Origin: Lotus japonicus
Taxonomy: Eukaryota > Streptophyta > Magnoliopsida > Fabales > Fabaceae
Assembly (NCBI RefSeq): GCF_012489685.1
Contig: NC_080044.1
Coordinates: 54,560,964 to 54,624,963, forward strand
Reading direction: 5' to 3'
Length of the DNA: 64,000 nucleotides
Position numbers and translations under genes: made by a program. Of the stretch, positions 1 through 10,226 are shown piece after piece. Each line of letters opens with the position of its first letter. The stretch's first letter is position 1. The notes beneath the pieces were generated by a model. That model was not told where the DNA came from. It was given only the letters and a program-made list of their open reading frames with translations, and made no database searches.

Positions 1-707
1 AGAAGATGGAAATTCGCGGGAAAATGAAAGTTTCGCGAATCTGATTTTTCCGGCGTCATACTCCGTGAATTAATAGATATGTTTTGGCAAAAGAATTCCA
101 AAACTATAAAGATGTCTCCTTGTATTTTTGGCAACTAATGCATAGTCGGTGTAAAACTATTTTACCCGATAAGTTGCTTTTTGCATCGGATGTCGGAATG
201 GAAAACTTCCTTCTGAAGAAAGATTGAAATCATCAAGAGAAATGGGTGTACGCGTGTAGAATATTCATTTGAAGCTCTGAATAGAAAAAGTCTTCATTGT
301 CGAGTAATTCTAGGGTTTTGAAATACCAGGGTTTCTGTTTCGGCAAACTTCCGATGATTGGACTCGGACGTTCGTAGATCCTAGAGTTTCGCCTCGAAAC
401 GATTGTGATATATGGAAAAAGAGAAGTTCTAACATTTCTCTGAAGATTTTTGGAATTAACTTCCATCGGGCCTATAAGTGAAAACTAGCTATATACTAGG
501 GTTTCTGACCTAGGTTTAAGCGTATAACGATCGTGCTATATCTTAAATCGACTTCGATAAGATCCTTTGACTTTTCCTGAACTTTCTCCTTCATAAATCT
601 ATTTCATTTGACAAACTCTTGTTCAGGTTTCCTTTCACACTACATCAACCCTAATCGTGAATAAGATTTTATTCACTTAGCATAAGCTTAAAAACTTGGG
701 TCTTACA
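1..707 (-). mobile_element. Partial long LTR (U3 part), same family as the solo LTR at 36727-40469
   Basis: This matches 25669-26375 nearly base for base and ends in the LTR terminus TGTAAGACCC (read on the minus strand), followed by AGGTA, the target duplication used by the other copies. Only the first 707 bp of the LTR (U3, upstream of the TATA box) lie in the window, so whether it is a solo LTR or part of a complete element cannot be seen. Small reading frames inside it, for example at 233-466, recur in every copy of the LTR and have no recognisable domain; I treat them as non-coding. Confidence 0.85.
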
Positions 708-2013
708 AGGTATATAATATATGTTGCTCAAATGTTGGTTAATTGAATTAGTACCCAACCTTAGAGCAAAAAAATTAGGTCAGATGGCACAACGTAATTA
801 GTGGTTTCTTAGGAATAGTGAAATTCAAACTCACAAATAAGAAGTACTAAATACTTGTGCCATGTAATATTTATTTATATTTTATAATTTATATATTTAT
901 AAAATTTCAATTATATATTCAACTTAAATTCAAGATAATGGTAAAATATATAATTTTATTAGTAGAATAAAACACAATTGGTAAAAAATATTATTAGACC
1001 ATCCATCGGACGTATTCATTTTTTTGTTTATCAGAAAATTCGGACTCATTCATTGAAAACGTGAATATTTTTATTTAATTGAAAGATTCAAAAATAGAAT
1101 GGTAAAATTAATCTTTCATCACCAATAAAAAGAAATTCAAGAAATGGAAAATTAAATAATAACATTTAGCAAGCAAACATATTAATTTGAAAAGAGTTAG
1201 TAGCAACTTGATAAACTGAGCAAGGAAAACACTTATCCGGAAACTTTTCTTTTACAAATTAAAAACTCCCTTATGTTATTTTCAGTTGAACCCATAATAA
1301 GAACCACAATGATCTCAATGGGAAAAAAATTACGTTAAAAATAATTAGTAACAAATGGATCGAGTGATCCATATAACCGACCTTAGTTGGATAAAGCTTT
1401 GGTTGTTGTTGTCGTACAATTGAATTGGAGTTTTTTTTTACACTAATTTTAAGTGAGAGCCAAGCTTCAAGGAAAGTAGAGAGGATATGTATTTTAAAGA
1501 GATAAGTTACATACATAAATGAGAATGAGGGTATATAAATATAGTTTCATTGTCCGAAGTGAAGACTCAAATTTAAAACATATAGAGATGTGTGTTACAA
1601 TCGACTAAGAAAGAACTACAACAATCATCAGGATATGTTACTTTCGACACAAAAAGTATAAGCATAGCAAGAGCTTGCAATAAGAAGCAACACCAAACAA
1701 TGAATGCCATCAATATTATTGAAGAGAATGTCCAAATGTCTGTAACTTCAGCTCATTCAAATGAAGCCATATTATGTGAAACTCTGCCATTTGTATTATC
1801 TGTAGTCATTCAACCAAAATCAATCACAAGAATTATCAGTCACACTTATCATGCACAACCTGAAAGGATAGGGATGAGAATAAAATGCGGGAACACAAAA
1901 GCTGCTGCTTAACTTCATCCACATCATAAACTTAGTCCTAATATACATGCCAATTTAATGGATCAAAACTAATTCACTAATTCTTTAACACAGTCACTGA
2001 ACTCTGTCTGTAT

Positions 2014-2041
2014 GTCTCTCTCTCTCTCTCTCACACACACA
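2014..2041. repeat. Compound (TC)n(AC)n microsatellite
   Basis: A run of TC dinucleotides passes directly into AC dinucleotides. The U2 copy near 27683 is one TC longer; the U4 copy near 49236 is the reverse complement with its own length. Confidence 0.9.
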
Positions 2042-2118
2042 TTTGGTAGTGAAACACCGAAAAGAGAAGGTACAACAACTTGGTATTGATTTTAAAGAAA
2101 AAATCAGCAACTGCATTA

Positions 2119-2256
2119 TTAAGTCAAATTCATATCATTAAAACTTAGATTATCTTCAAAGCCAAAGTCATCAAGACTTCCTGTAAAAGCCTCCAAACCC
2201 AGCATTGAAGAAGGAATTACTCCTGAAGGCCTTTGGAATCTATGAGGAACAGCAGC
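2119..2256 (-). pseudogene. Coding-like C-terminal tail (about 45 codons), unidentified
   Basis: The minus strand from 2256 to a TAA at 2119-2121 reads as an open frame of about 45 codons rich in Ser, Phe, Gly and acidic residues, containing the motif SLDDFGFED. It looks like the C-terminal end of a plant regulatory protein rather than random AT-rich sequence. Upstream the frame is closed within a few codons and no ATG fits, so it would be a terminal exon at best. The same frame is kept in U2 (27789-27926) and U4 (49018-49155). I do not recognise the family. Confidence 0.3.
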
Positions 2257-2944
2257 ATTTTATTACCTCAATAAGATTAAAAAAAAATAGTAGAACAAAA
2301 CTATACATGAAAGTAGCCAACCAATATATGAAAGTAGCCAACCAATGATGTAGAAAAATAACTTGAAAGAAGCTAATTAAATTCCTTACTCCCTATGTCT
2401 ATTATCCTATACTGTGGTGATGTCTATCTTACTTCCTTCTATCAAAATTCAATTAAAACATCTATCTTCCATTGCCTTGGGTTCAAGTTTTCTACATTAA
2501 ATGGCAGAAACAACCAGGTGTCTCCTTGGACAGTCTACATTCTACAACAACCTGAAATGTACAGTAGGCTTTACTCAACAAAATTTCTTGAAACATTGTG
2601 ATATTTTTGGACCTGAATTTTCTATGGGTAGATGGGGATAAGGGCTGAGAACCAAAGAAGGAGAAACCATAAAAATAAAAGTGTTATGGATGACAAGGTG
2701 CATGAGAGAATGCTCACAAAATTTAGAAAATGGATGAAAAATTCCATCCATCATTTCCCCCATGAGGGACATATGCACATGGAAAATTATAAGATGTAGG
2801 ACATAATGAATGTTATAAGGTACTCAAAGCTAAGGAGTAAGGAAACATAAAACATTTTGTTAAATAATGTAGTGGTTAGTCTATATAAAGTAAGCCATAG
2901 AATACATTTAAGTTTTAATTTTAATGATATGTGATGAACTTCAG

Positions 2945-3242
2945 CTGCAATATATAGCTTGAGGCATGGTTATGCTAATTATGCAGCTGTATGTGGCATA
3001 CCTGTGACAGAGTGGCTACCCACTTCAATATCTTTCTGCAATCATGGTGTTAGATTAGATGAACTCACAAGGACTTACATGTATCACTAATTTATTTGCA
3101 TTATTTTCATTTCAAATTTTAAATTACTGAGATATGATTGCATCTTTTACTGATATGCAGAGCTGAATATGATCCAAAAAGTGATTTGCTGGAGCACGAG
3201 TTCATGTTAAAAGGGAAATTGTTTCAACGGAAGGATGTGGAG
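2945..3242 (+). pseudogene. Two linked exons of an unidentified gene
   Basis: An acceptor (CTTCAG, ending 2944) opens a frame from 2945 to about 3080 that encodes the stretch VCGIPVTEWLPTSISFC. A GT at 3081 and the acceptor ATGCAG ending at 3160 bound a short AT-rich intron of about 80 bp. Joining the two sides keeps the frame open through 3242 (with the stretch EYDPKSDLLEHEF), where a strong donor AG|GTAAGG follows. Consistent frame plus three canonical splice signals argues for real exons of a host gene. I do not recognise the protein. No further exon is found: the open frame to 3593 runs through what would be the next intron. Copies are in U2 and U4. Confidence 0.45.
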
Positions 3243-3611
3243 GTAAGGTTAAAAAATAAATTCACCATGTCAGTAAAAGCATTAGATATGTGGAAACCCA
3301 TTGAAAGATTGCACAGTTCTGCTTATGAGGTTCTTTTACCCTTAAAGCAATGCAGTTTGATAACTTTTTCCAGCCTGCAGCTATTTCAGACATCAGAGAA
3401 ATCAGTGAAAATACACAAATGGTTGAACAAAGGTACAAATGGGATAGGGGAAAGCAGGATGAATGAAAATACTCACAACCAAATTTCGGATGTGCAAGTG
3501 TTCAAAGTTAAAAATCATATTGATTTCCAACATCCAAAACATGAAATCCTTTCCTCTGATCCTAGCTCTTTAAAGTTACAGCTAAAACATTAACATGACA
3601 AGAAGGCATCA

Positions 3612-4467
3612 TCATCTATATTCCTCAGGCAATCGGTAACCTGGTATAACTATTTTATCTGCTAACCTTTTGCCAGTCTTTGGCATAACATGCCAGTGCA
3701 CAGTCAAGTTGAATTCTTTACCACACAAATTGCTTCCCTGATCAATGAAGTGGTACTTATTTGATGTGTGGATCCAAAACTTGGCATGCTTTTTAGAGGG
3801 AATGAACCATCCCACAAGGATATCTGGTTCAAGGAATGTTTTGGAGTTTCACATTCAGTGTAGGATCACGCGCTTACCACTACGCCAAAACCAATTGGTG
3901 TTAGTGAGGGCGCAACGTTATTTCTTATAGCGTAGCAGACAGCGCCCCGTTTCGAATGCTACCTGCAGGCAGGATGCTGGCCCACCTGGACCCAACAATC
4001 CCCCCCCCAGCACCTGCCAGCCAAACTAGCTGCACAGCATGCCTTCTGTGGGATTCGAACACGGGACCTGGCTCTGATACCACTTGTAGGATCACGCGCT
4101 TACCACTACGCCAAAACCAATTGGTGTTAGTGAGGGCGCAACGTTATTTCTTATAGCGTAGCAGACAGCGCCCCGTTTCGAATGCTACCTGCAGGCAGGA
4201 TGCTGGCCCACCTGGACCCAACATTCAGCAGCTATAAATACAAAAACCTGTTTTGTGTTCCACGTGAAAAGAGACTACAAATCTTCTGATATATTCAATG
4301 TCATTGTCGTTGGGCTGTTTTTGAAACCAGTTGATCTTCAGGATCGGGACTTGGACAGAGGGGAAGGGGAATTGAGTGTATCAGAGAAGGAACATGCCGC
4401 ACATAAAGGCCAGAATGATTATGGCAAATAAGAGCAGAGCGTTGGCTTTGTACCTGAATGAATGCAT
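3612..4467 (-). pseudogene. Signal peptidase complex subunit 3 (SPC22/23-type) pseudogene, split by a TRIM
   Basis: The functional protein is a type II membrane glycoprotein of the ER signal peptidase complex, about 167 residues, with one N-terminal membrane anchor and a lumenal domain. Here an ATG at 4467 (minus strand) starts an anchor beginning MHSFRYRANILLLF. Downstream the family blocks [18 protein letters not shown] and [13 protein letters not shown] are clear, ending PEEYR with a stop near 3612. The frame is broken by a one-base frameshift after the anchor, a small deletion, a Gln-to-TAG change and a frameshift in the middle, and in this copy by the TRIM at 3859-4223. No intron is visible, which suggests a retrocopy. 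A TATAAAT lies about 95 bp upstream of the ATG (4562-4568, minus strand). It is non-functional. Confidence 0.85.
3859..4223 (-). mobile_element. TRIM (miniature LTR retrotransposon), 365 bp
   Basis: Two LTRs of 139 bp (3859-3997 and 4085-4223) appear identical and have TG...CA ends. They flank 87 bp of internal DNA. TTCAG occurs on both sides (3854-3858 and 4224-4228), a 5-bp target duplication. On the minus strand the LTR end is followed after two bases by TGGTATCAGAGCCAGG, the primer site for tRNA-iMet, so the element is in minus orientation. It is absent from U2 and U4, which supply exact empty sites, so it inserted after the units duplicated. It encodes nothing. The LTR end carries a box A-like motif and the internal part a box B-like motif on the same strand. 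Confidence 0.9.
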
Positions 4468-5237
4468 TTTGGTGGCTTTTTCCGTTACGACCCAACGATG
4501 ACTCCGCTCAGAGAGGGAGAGCGACGGTGGTAGATGACTCTCCCTTCACCACATAGGGAGTATTTATAGAGAAATCTACTACCTAAAATGTTTACTCCAA
4601 AAATCAAGTTCACATTGTGGATGAAAAAATCAAATTAAATCAGTAACATTTAAAGTGATTTAGACTGGAAACAGACGAAAGGATTACTCATCCGAGATTT
4701 GCTCCTTGGGAATGCACTCAAATCTGGATTTTAGAAAGAAGGATGAACAAATAACAGTGAATGGAGGTACCTGTCGAAATATGGCTGGTTCCACCATTTT
4801 CGGCGAGCGAAACCTCCTTGAACACGGAAGGTCGGCGAGGATGCAATTGAATGAAGCAGAGATGCGATTTGACGGGAGCAGATGAGAAACTGAGCTGTAG
4901 ATATGGATGAGCAAGCAATAGAAGTAGCCAGCGGACGATGATGACATTGGAGAGGAAACACTGAGCTGCGATGGATGGGTGAGAGTACACTCATGTGACG
5001 TAGAAGTAGGTCAAAAAACAGGAAATCAGGAAAAAGAAGAAAATCAGATGAACGATGGAGATGAAAAAAAAATTTGAAAAAGTAACAAAAATAAGGACAG
5101 ATGGCGTAATGTGATTGGTTGTTTTGTAGGAATAGTGAAATCTAAACTCATGAATAAGAAGTAGTAGATATCTCACACACACATTGATGATTATATTAAA
5201 AATATGAAATTCTCATCCTTAATAATAAATCATCTGT

Positions 5238-5362
5238 CCTCGAATGATAACTCAAATGGTAAGAGTTAGGGAACATGTAGGTTGGGTGAGGGAGGTTTAG
5301 GGATCAATCCCTGGAGGGTGTAATTTATCTTTCCGATGTAAAACCCTTTCATGAATATTTTT
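5238..5362 (+). mobile_element. tRNA-derived SINE
   Basis: A box A-like stretch (ACTCAAATGGTAAGAG, 5250-5265) and a box B-like stretch (GGGATCAATCCC, 5300-5311) are spaced as in tRNA-related Pol III promoters. A pyrimidine-rich tail near 5330-5362 follows, as in plant SINEs. Copies are in U2 (30538-30662) and U4 (46285-46406, minus). The exact 3' end and target duplication are not clear. The family was not identified. Confidence 0.6.
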
Positions 5363-7084
5363 ACTAATTATGTATGCTCAATTCCTAAACTACCCTACTA
5401 AAAACTCAAGAGTCTTTTGGGCTTTATTCCTCCATGTAATAAAAAAAAACTCAAGAGTCTCCCCTTTTTTCTCCTTATTTTGTTCCATGTAGATTTTTTC
5501 AATTATATACTATATATATTATATTAAAAACGGTATGGTTGTAAATGAGTAAAAGACAAAAAAAATTGGTGATAAATTATTATTTATTAGTTTATTTAAA
5601 TTTAATTTGACTCTTGGCTTCCCGTTCCCTTGTTTAAAATTGATTTACATTTTAAGCTCTTCTTTGCAATGCACATATCACATAATTACAATCAAAGTAT
5701 CCACACCCTTGACATTTATATATAGACACAATCATATGTACATAGACAATAAAGTAAAAGTTCATACTTTGTCATGACTAGCTTCATTGTTCCCGTCACG
5801 TTTGAGATTTTGCATGAGTCAAAGATAATGACTAATTTCATTTCTCTTTTGTTTTGCATTCACTTATTTGTTTCCATTTTAATAGTTTTATTTTGAATCT
5901 TATTTTCTTGATGCTCCACTATGGTAAGATTATCGAATGGGTAATGGAGTACGTACAACTCCCGACTAAAGGTAATCTGTTTCTTACTGATCCATTAGGC
6001 GTAACAAAAAAGATATGTTTTTAGGTAATCAACAACAAGGGTTACCTACTTCAATCGAGCATCTAGGAAAACAACGACAAAAGATAAAAACCAAAAATAG
6101 AAACTCAAAAAAACAAAAAACAAACATTCATTAAAAAAAATTTACAAATTTATGATTTCTTATATTTAAAATATTTTTTTTCTTCTAATCCATAAAATAT
6201 CTTTTAAAAAATAACATATATTTAAAAAATCATAAAAAAAACAAAAATGAATATTCCCCGTGCATCGCACGGGTCAAAAGTACTAGTATACGATAAATTG
6301 AGTAGTTCTATAATAAATAATGTAAAAGTTATTAACAAAAATTATAATTAGTTATTAATGATCATTTATATTATTATTGTAGAAATAATCAATTTCTCAT
6401 ATATATGATTAAAATATATTAGTATTAAAATTAGTTAAAAGATGTTTGACTTTTATATAACTTACAATACTAATTAATTCCAAACAATAATTAATTATTA
6501 ATTATCCTTAAAATGAATAATATAAAGTATAATTAACAATCAATTCATAATATGAATAATATAAAATCAAAATTTTTACTATTTTTGATATTAATATTTT
6601 AACTATGTCATTAAAAGAATTCAATACATTATAAAAAAGTATAGTAAATAATATATAGTGTCATTTAAAAAAAATTAAAATTTATACTTTTATAAATATT
6701 TATTAGCTAATAGAATTTATGACATTAAATAATTTTAATGCTTAACATATTTATGATATATATAATAGTACTTATTTCATTTATTATTTTTAATATTTTC
6801 TCAAGTTGTGATTGGTATCTTAGTTATTAGAATTTATTTTTTAATTATATATACACGTGAAATTAAATGTTTATTTCATTAAAGTTAATACTAGTGTTCT
6901 TTGATTTTTCCTAGACCATGAAGCTATATATATTGGCTCTAATGACATGACAGTCTCCATGAGTACCATTTTTTCAATTATATGTTTAGTACAATCAACA
7001 TCATAGTACTCACCTAATCATTTTCTTCTCTAGCTTTTAGTAGAGTTATAAAATGAAATAGTATTTTCACTCCATGAATCTTTA
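5363..7084. other. AT-rich stretch without genes
   Basis: About 1.7 kb of strongly AT-rich DNA has many stops in all frames. I see no coding potential and no RNA gene. The only structured element is the palindrome and CTAG terminus at 6257-6286. The same holds for the U2 and U4 copies. Confidence 0.7.
6257..6286 (+). mobile_element. Helitron-like 3' terminus (hairpin plus CTAG)
   Basis: A palindrome CCCGTGCATCGCACGGG (6257-6273) is followed nine bases later by CTAG (6283-6286) and a T. That is the layout of a Helitron 3' end: subterminal hairpin, CTRR, then host T. The 5' end could not be placed with confidence, so the length is unknown. Copies: 31556-31585 in U2, and 45337-45366 (minus) in U4. 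Confidence 0.5.
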
Positions 7085-8310
7085 GAAGAGATTTCCTAGG
7101 TAGCATCTTTTTTAGAGATCCAAGAATTATTTTGAATCTTTTAGACTCATCATCTTGTATTTCACCTTTATTTTGTCACAAATTTGATCAGTCATTTGCT
7201 TTCAGCTTTGTTGTATTTTTGCTACCACCCCAAAAGCTGAACTTAGAAGAGTTTTCTTGGATAACATCAAATTCAACCTATTTCTTAGATCTCTTCCATG
7301 ATTAATTTTGCGCTCTTCTAGAACAAACATCTTTTATTCCGTCTTTATTTCTTCACCAATTGGAGGAATCATTCAACTTGGGTTTAACTCTCCACTAATT
7401 TGTCTAAGAAGAGTCTTGTATAACATCACCTTCAACCTTACATTCAACTATAAATTTATAAGAGCTCCAAGAATCACCTTGGGCTCTTTTAGGCCCACCA
7501 TCATGTATTTCACACTTATTTTCCCCTCAAGCTTCCTAACGGCTTGAGTTTGTTTTTGTTTGATATGTAGTAGTTGAGTCTCATAGTTTCAATTGGGATG
7601 TTTCTTTTTGTTTCAAGAATCCTCTTAGGCACTTTCACATACACTATCTTGTTGAACAAATTTTTTCTTTCCAGAGCTGACCAATCATTACGTTTCTCAG
7701 TATTTGATTAGTAAACTTTGGAAAGAAAAAAAATTGTACCACAAGATAGTGGATGTGAAAGAGCCTAAGAGGATTCTTGAAACAAAAAGAATCATCCCAA
7801 TTGAAGCCATGAGACTCAACTATAGATCATACAAAAACAAACTCAAGCCATTAGAAAGCTTGGGGGGAAAATATATGTGAAATACATGATAGTAGGCCTA
7901 AAAGAGTCCAAGATGATTCTCGGAGCTCTAAAAAGTTAAAATCTGAATGTAAGGTTGTAGGTGGTGTTTTCCAAGGCTCTTCTAAGCCAAGCTAGCAGAG
8001 AGATAAGCCCAGATCAAATGATTCCTCCTGTTGGGGAAGAAATAAAGATAAAGTACAAAATGTTGGGTCTAGAAGAGCCCAAAATGTTTCAAGGAGGAGA
8101 TCTAAAAAAAAGGTTGGATTTGATGTTATCGAAGAAGATTCTTCCTAGTTCAGCTTTTGGGGTGGTAACAAAGATATAATAAATCTGAAGGCACATGATT
8201 GGTCCAATTGGGAACAAAATAGAAATACAAGATGTTGGGTCTAAAAAAGGCCAAGATTATTCTTGGAGCTCTCACAGAGGTATTACCCGAGAAAACGCTT
8301 CTAAGGCTGA
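7085..8310. repeat. Large imperfect inverted repeat (foldback, about 1.2 kb)
   Basis: The left arm (about 7085-7700) reappears, reverse-complemented and diverged, in the right arm (about 7725-8310). Matching pairs include CCACCCCAAAAGCTGAAC near 7225 with its complement near 8150, and TTCAAGAATCCTCTTAGGC near 7613 with its complement near 7765. A transcript would form a long imperfect hairpin. Small open frames in both arms are mirror images and not genes. The arms end without an obvious target duplication. Copies: 32384-33609 and 43311-44538. Confidence 0.75.
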
Positions 8311-8508
8311 TGCACGATGATCTTAGGATATCTCATAATTGCGTCAACTTTCTCTCTTTTAGGCTCTGCTAGGATTTTACCCATCTTGATCTAAGAAGAG
8401 CTTTCTCTCCTTCTAGCGGAGCAGCACCTCCCTAATAGGGGAACTTCTGAGGTTTCTTGCCTTCAAGTACCATTTGACTCTTTTCCGCTTAGAATCAGAA
8501 GGGACTGA

Positions 8509-9409
8509 GTGCAAATGAGCTCACTGAACGAAGAGCAGCCTCGAGGCTCAACGAGCCTCAACCCACCACCGCACAAGGAAGCTCCACCAGAACTGGATGG
8601 AGATACCATAGATCTGCACATCGATGAAGAAGGAAGTCGGGAAATTGCAAAGAAAACTATAATGGGGAAAATAATCTCAACCAAAACCCTAAACAAAGGG
8701 GAAACCAAGAACATCTTATCTAAAGCTTGGAACAACCCTGAGCTTAATGGGTGTTAACTCGCTAATGTTCACTTTTCAACATGAAGAAGATGCAACGAGG
8801 GTAATGAATGATGCCCTCTGTAATGTGATGGGACATCTACTCAACCTGCAGTACTGGGTACCGCAAGTTTCTATCTATGAGGTCCACTCCAACCTCGTAC
8901 CCTTCTGGGTATAGATCCACAGACTACCGATATAGGTCATGTCAACTGCAAATGTCGCAAAAATAGCTAATAGAATCGAGGAAATCCTGGAGATTGAAAA
9001 CCTTATTATAGGAGGCACTATGCTAAGGACTTTCTTTCGGGTCAGACTCATCGTAGATGTCAACAATCCCTTACCCACATGGTTCTGGGTTCCAAGGATG
9101 CTACTACCCAAGGCTTAGGCCTTCTTGAAATTCTAGAAATTACATAGTCTTTGCTATAAGTGTGGTGTAATAGGGCACAAGTAGAAGGAATACAAGGCCC
9201 CTCGAGCTATGTCAGCGCTAAACCCTTCAACATCGCACTACACCCCCTCCCTTGGGGTGCCACCAGCAAAATCACTAGCATCTATGGCTGCGAGAAGACA
9301 TGGCTACACTAGTGAAAGAACTAAGAGTCCTAGAGTTACGCCTCCTAAATCCTCGTCGGTCATAATTAACTCGACGGTCAATCAGGAACTTAGGTACTGG
9401 CAGAAATAA
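8509..9409 (+). pseudogene. L1-type LINE ORF1 remnant (DUF4283 plus zinc knuckle)
   Basis: In plant L1 elements ORF1 is a nucleic-acid-binding protein that packages the element RNA. The first part (8509-8757) carries a DUF4283-like stretch (KKTIMGKIIS, then ILSKAWN). After a frame change near 8757 it continues with FQHEEDATRVM, LQYWVPQ, then FWV-stop-IHRLPI, FFRVRLIVDV and FWVPRM, the usual order of the domain. It ends with a CCHC-type knuckle, CYKCGVIGHK-stop-KEY, near 9150-9195. Several stops and frameshifts kill the frame. No ORF2 (endonuclease/reverse transcriptase) follows, so this is a 3'-truncated or rearranged copy. Same lesions in U2 (33808-34708) and U4. Confidence 0.75.
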
Positions 9410-9854
9410 AGAAGATAAAAGAGTTGGATTCACCAAGGTAGATAATTTGCTGGGATTAAAGTTTCGTTGTTTGACCCCTATGTATCCTATTGATTCACAT
9501 ACAAATATTGTTCTATGAAATTGATTCCCCCCACCATTTCTTATCTTACTACCCAGTTTTTCAGTGTAAAAGATTATCAACTCAACTATATTAATCTTCA
9601 ATCCCTTGATCGATTAACAATAATAAGTAGCACAGTGTGATGAGATATACTTTGGTAATAACTATGGCATGATTGAGACACTAATTATCACATTAGGAGA
9701 ATAGGAGGAGAGTCAAACATGTCCCATTTGAAACTGAGGAAAGTGAGGTTATATGTATTTTTTAATCAATTTTGTAATGACAGGTTTCTATTAGCAGCAA
9801 AAAGTCTAAATTTTGTCTTTGAGAAGAGGCTGAAATAGTACCGATTGTAGTTCT

Positions 9855-10148
9855 CTATACAATGTTTAATGCATATGTTGTGAATTTAAATGTCCACTTA
9901 TCTCTTATGCAAATGATTAGAGGACCAGTGTAGATTTTCCTTTTTTCATCATGCTGAACATATTCACCACCTTCACCTGTGTTTTGTCTGAAACCTTCTT
10001 TAGCTTGAGAAGGACTAAAATTTGACATAGACCCAGTTTCAATGTATTGAAAATTCACAAAACCATGTGCAGTGGAGGAGTTTTGGAATTGGAACAACAT
10101 TACAACCAATAGTAGGAGAGATAAGTAAGCCAATGCAATCACCCTCAT
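9855..10148 (-). pseudogene. CLE-type signalling peptide precursor, disrupted
   Basis: CLE precursors are small secreted proteins with a signal peptide, a variable region and a C-terminal 12-14-residue CLE peptide that is processed and sensed by receptor kinases. From the ATG at 10148 (minus strand) the frame begins MRVIALAYLSLLLLVVMLF, a clear signal peptide. A polar middle part follows, then KRKIYTGP, the start of a CLE motif. The rest should read NPLHNR. Instead two extra bases after the Pro codon and two missing bases just downstream leave LIICIRDKW. In the shifted frame an N-x-LH trace is still visible. The peptide core is therefore destroyed while the outer frame is restored. Copies in U2 and U4 share this and add frameshifts. 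Assigned by motif only. Confidence 0.6.
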
Positions 10149-10226
10149 GGTCTCAAGGAACAGATTATGCATGGAAAGGAAGACCTGTAGCTGCTCATAA
10201 GTTTTTAAATAATAAAAAAAGAACAT

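Noticed and set aside
1592..1912. 106-codon frame in U1, U2 and U4
   Set aside because: No recognisable motif; composition like the surrounding AT-rich DNA. Not enough to call a gene.
3138..3593. Open frame of 151 codons, identical in three copies
   Set aside because: Its start lies in the intron upstream of exon 2 and it reads through a strong donor at 3242/3243. Only the exon part looks coding, so I kept the exon pair instead.
4060..4100. tRNA gene
   Set aside because: Tempting because of GGGATTCGAAC and CTCTGATACCA, but there is no cloverleaf; this is the primer binding site region of the TRIM.
4684..4994. Three overlapping frames of 87-90 codons on the minus strand
   Set aside because: All three frames of the same strand are open, the mark of stop-poor composition; none shows a domain. 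Conservation in copies only reflects the recent duplication.
5160..5180. Helitron 5' end reading TCTACTACTTC on the minus strand
   Set aside because: Plausible and similar to the stretch near 850, but no matching minus-strand hairpin plus CTRR was found downstream, so no element was annotated.
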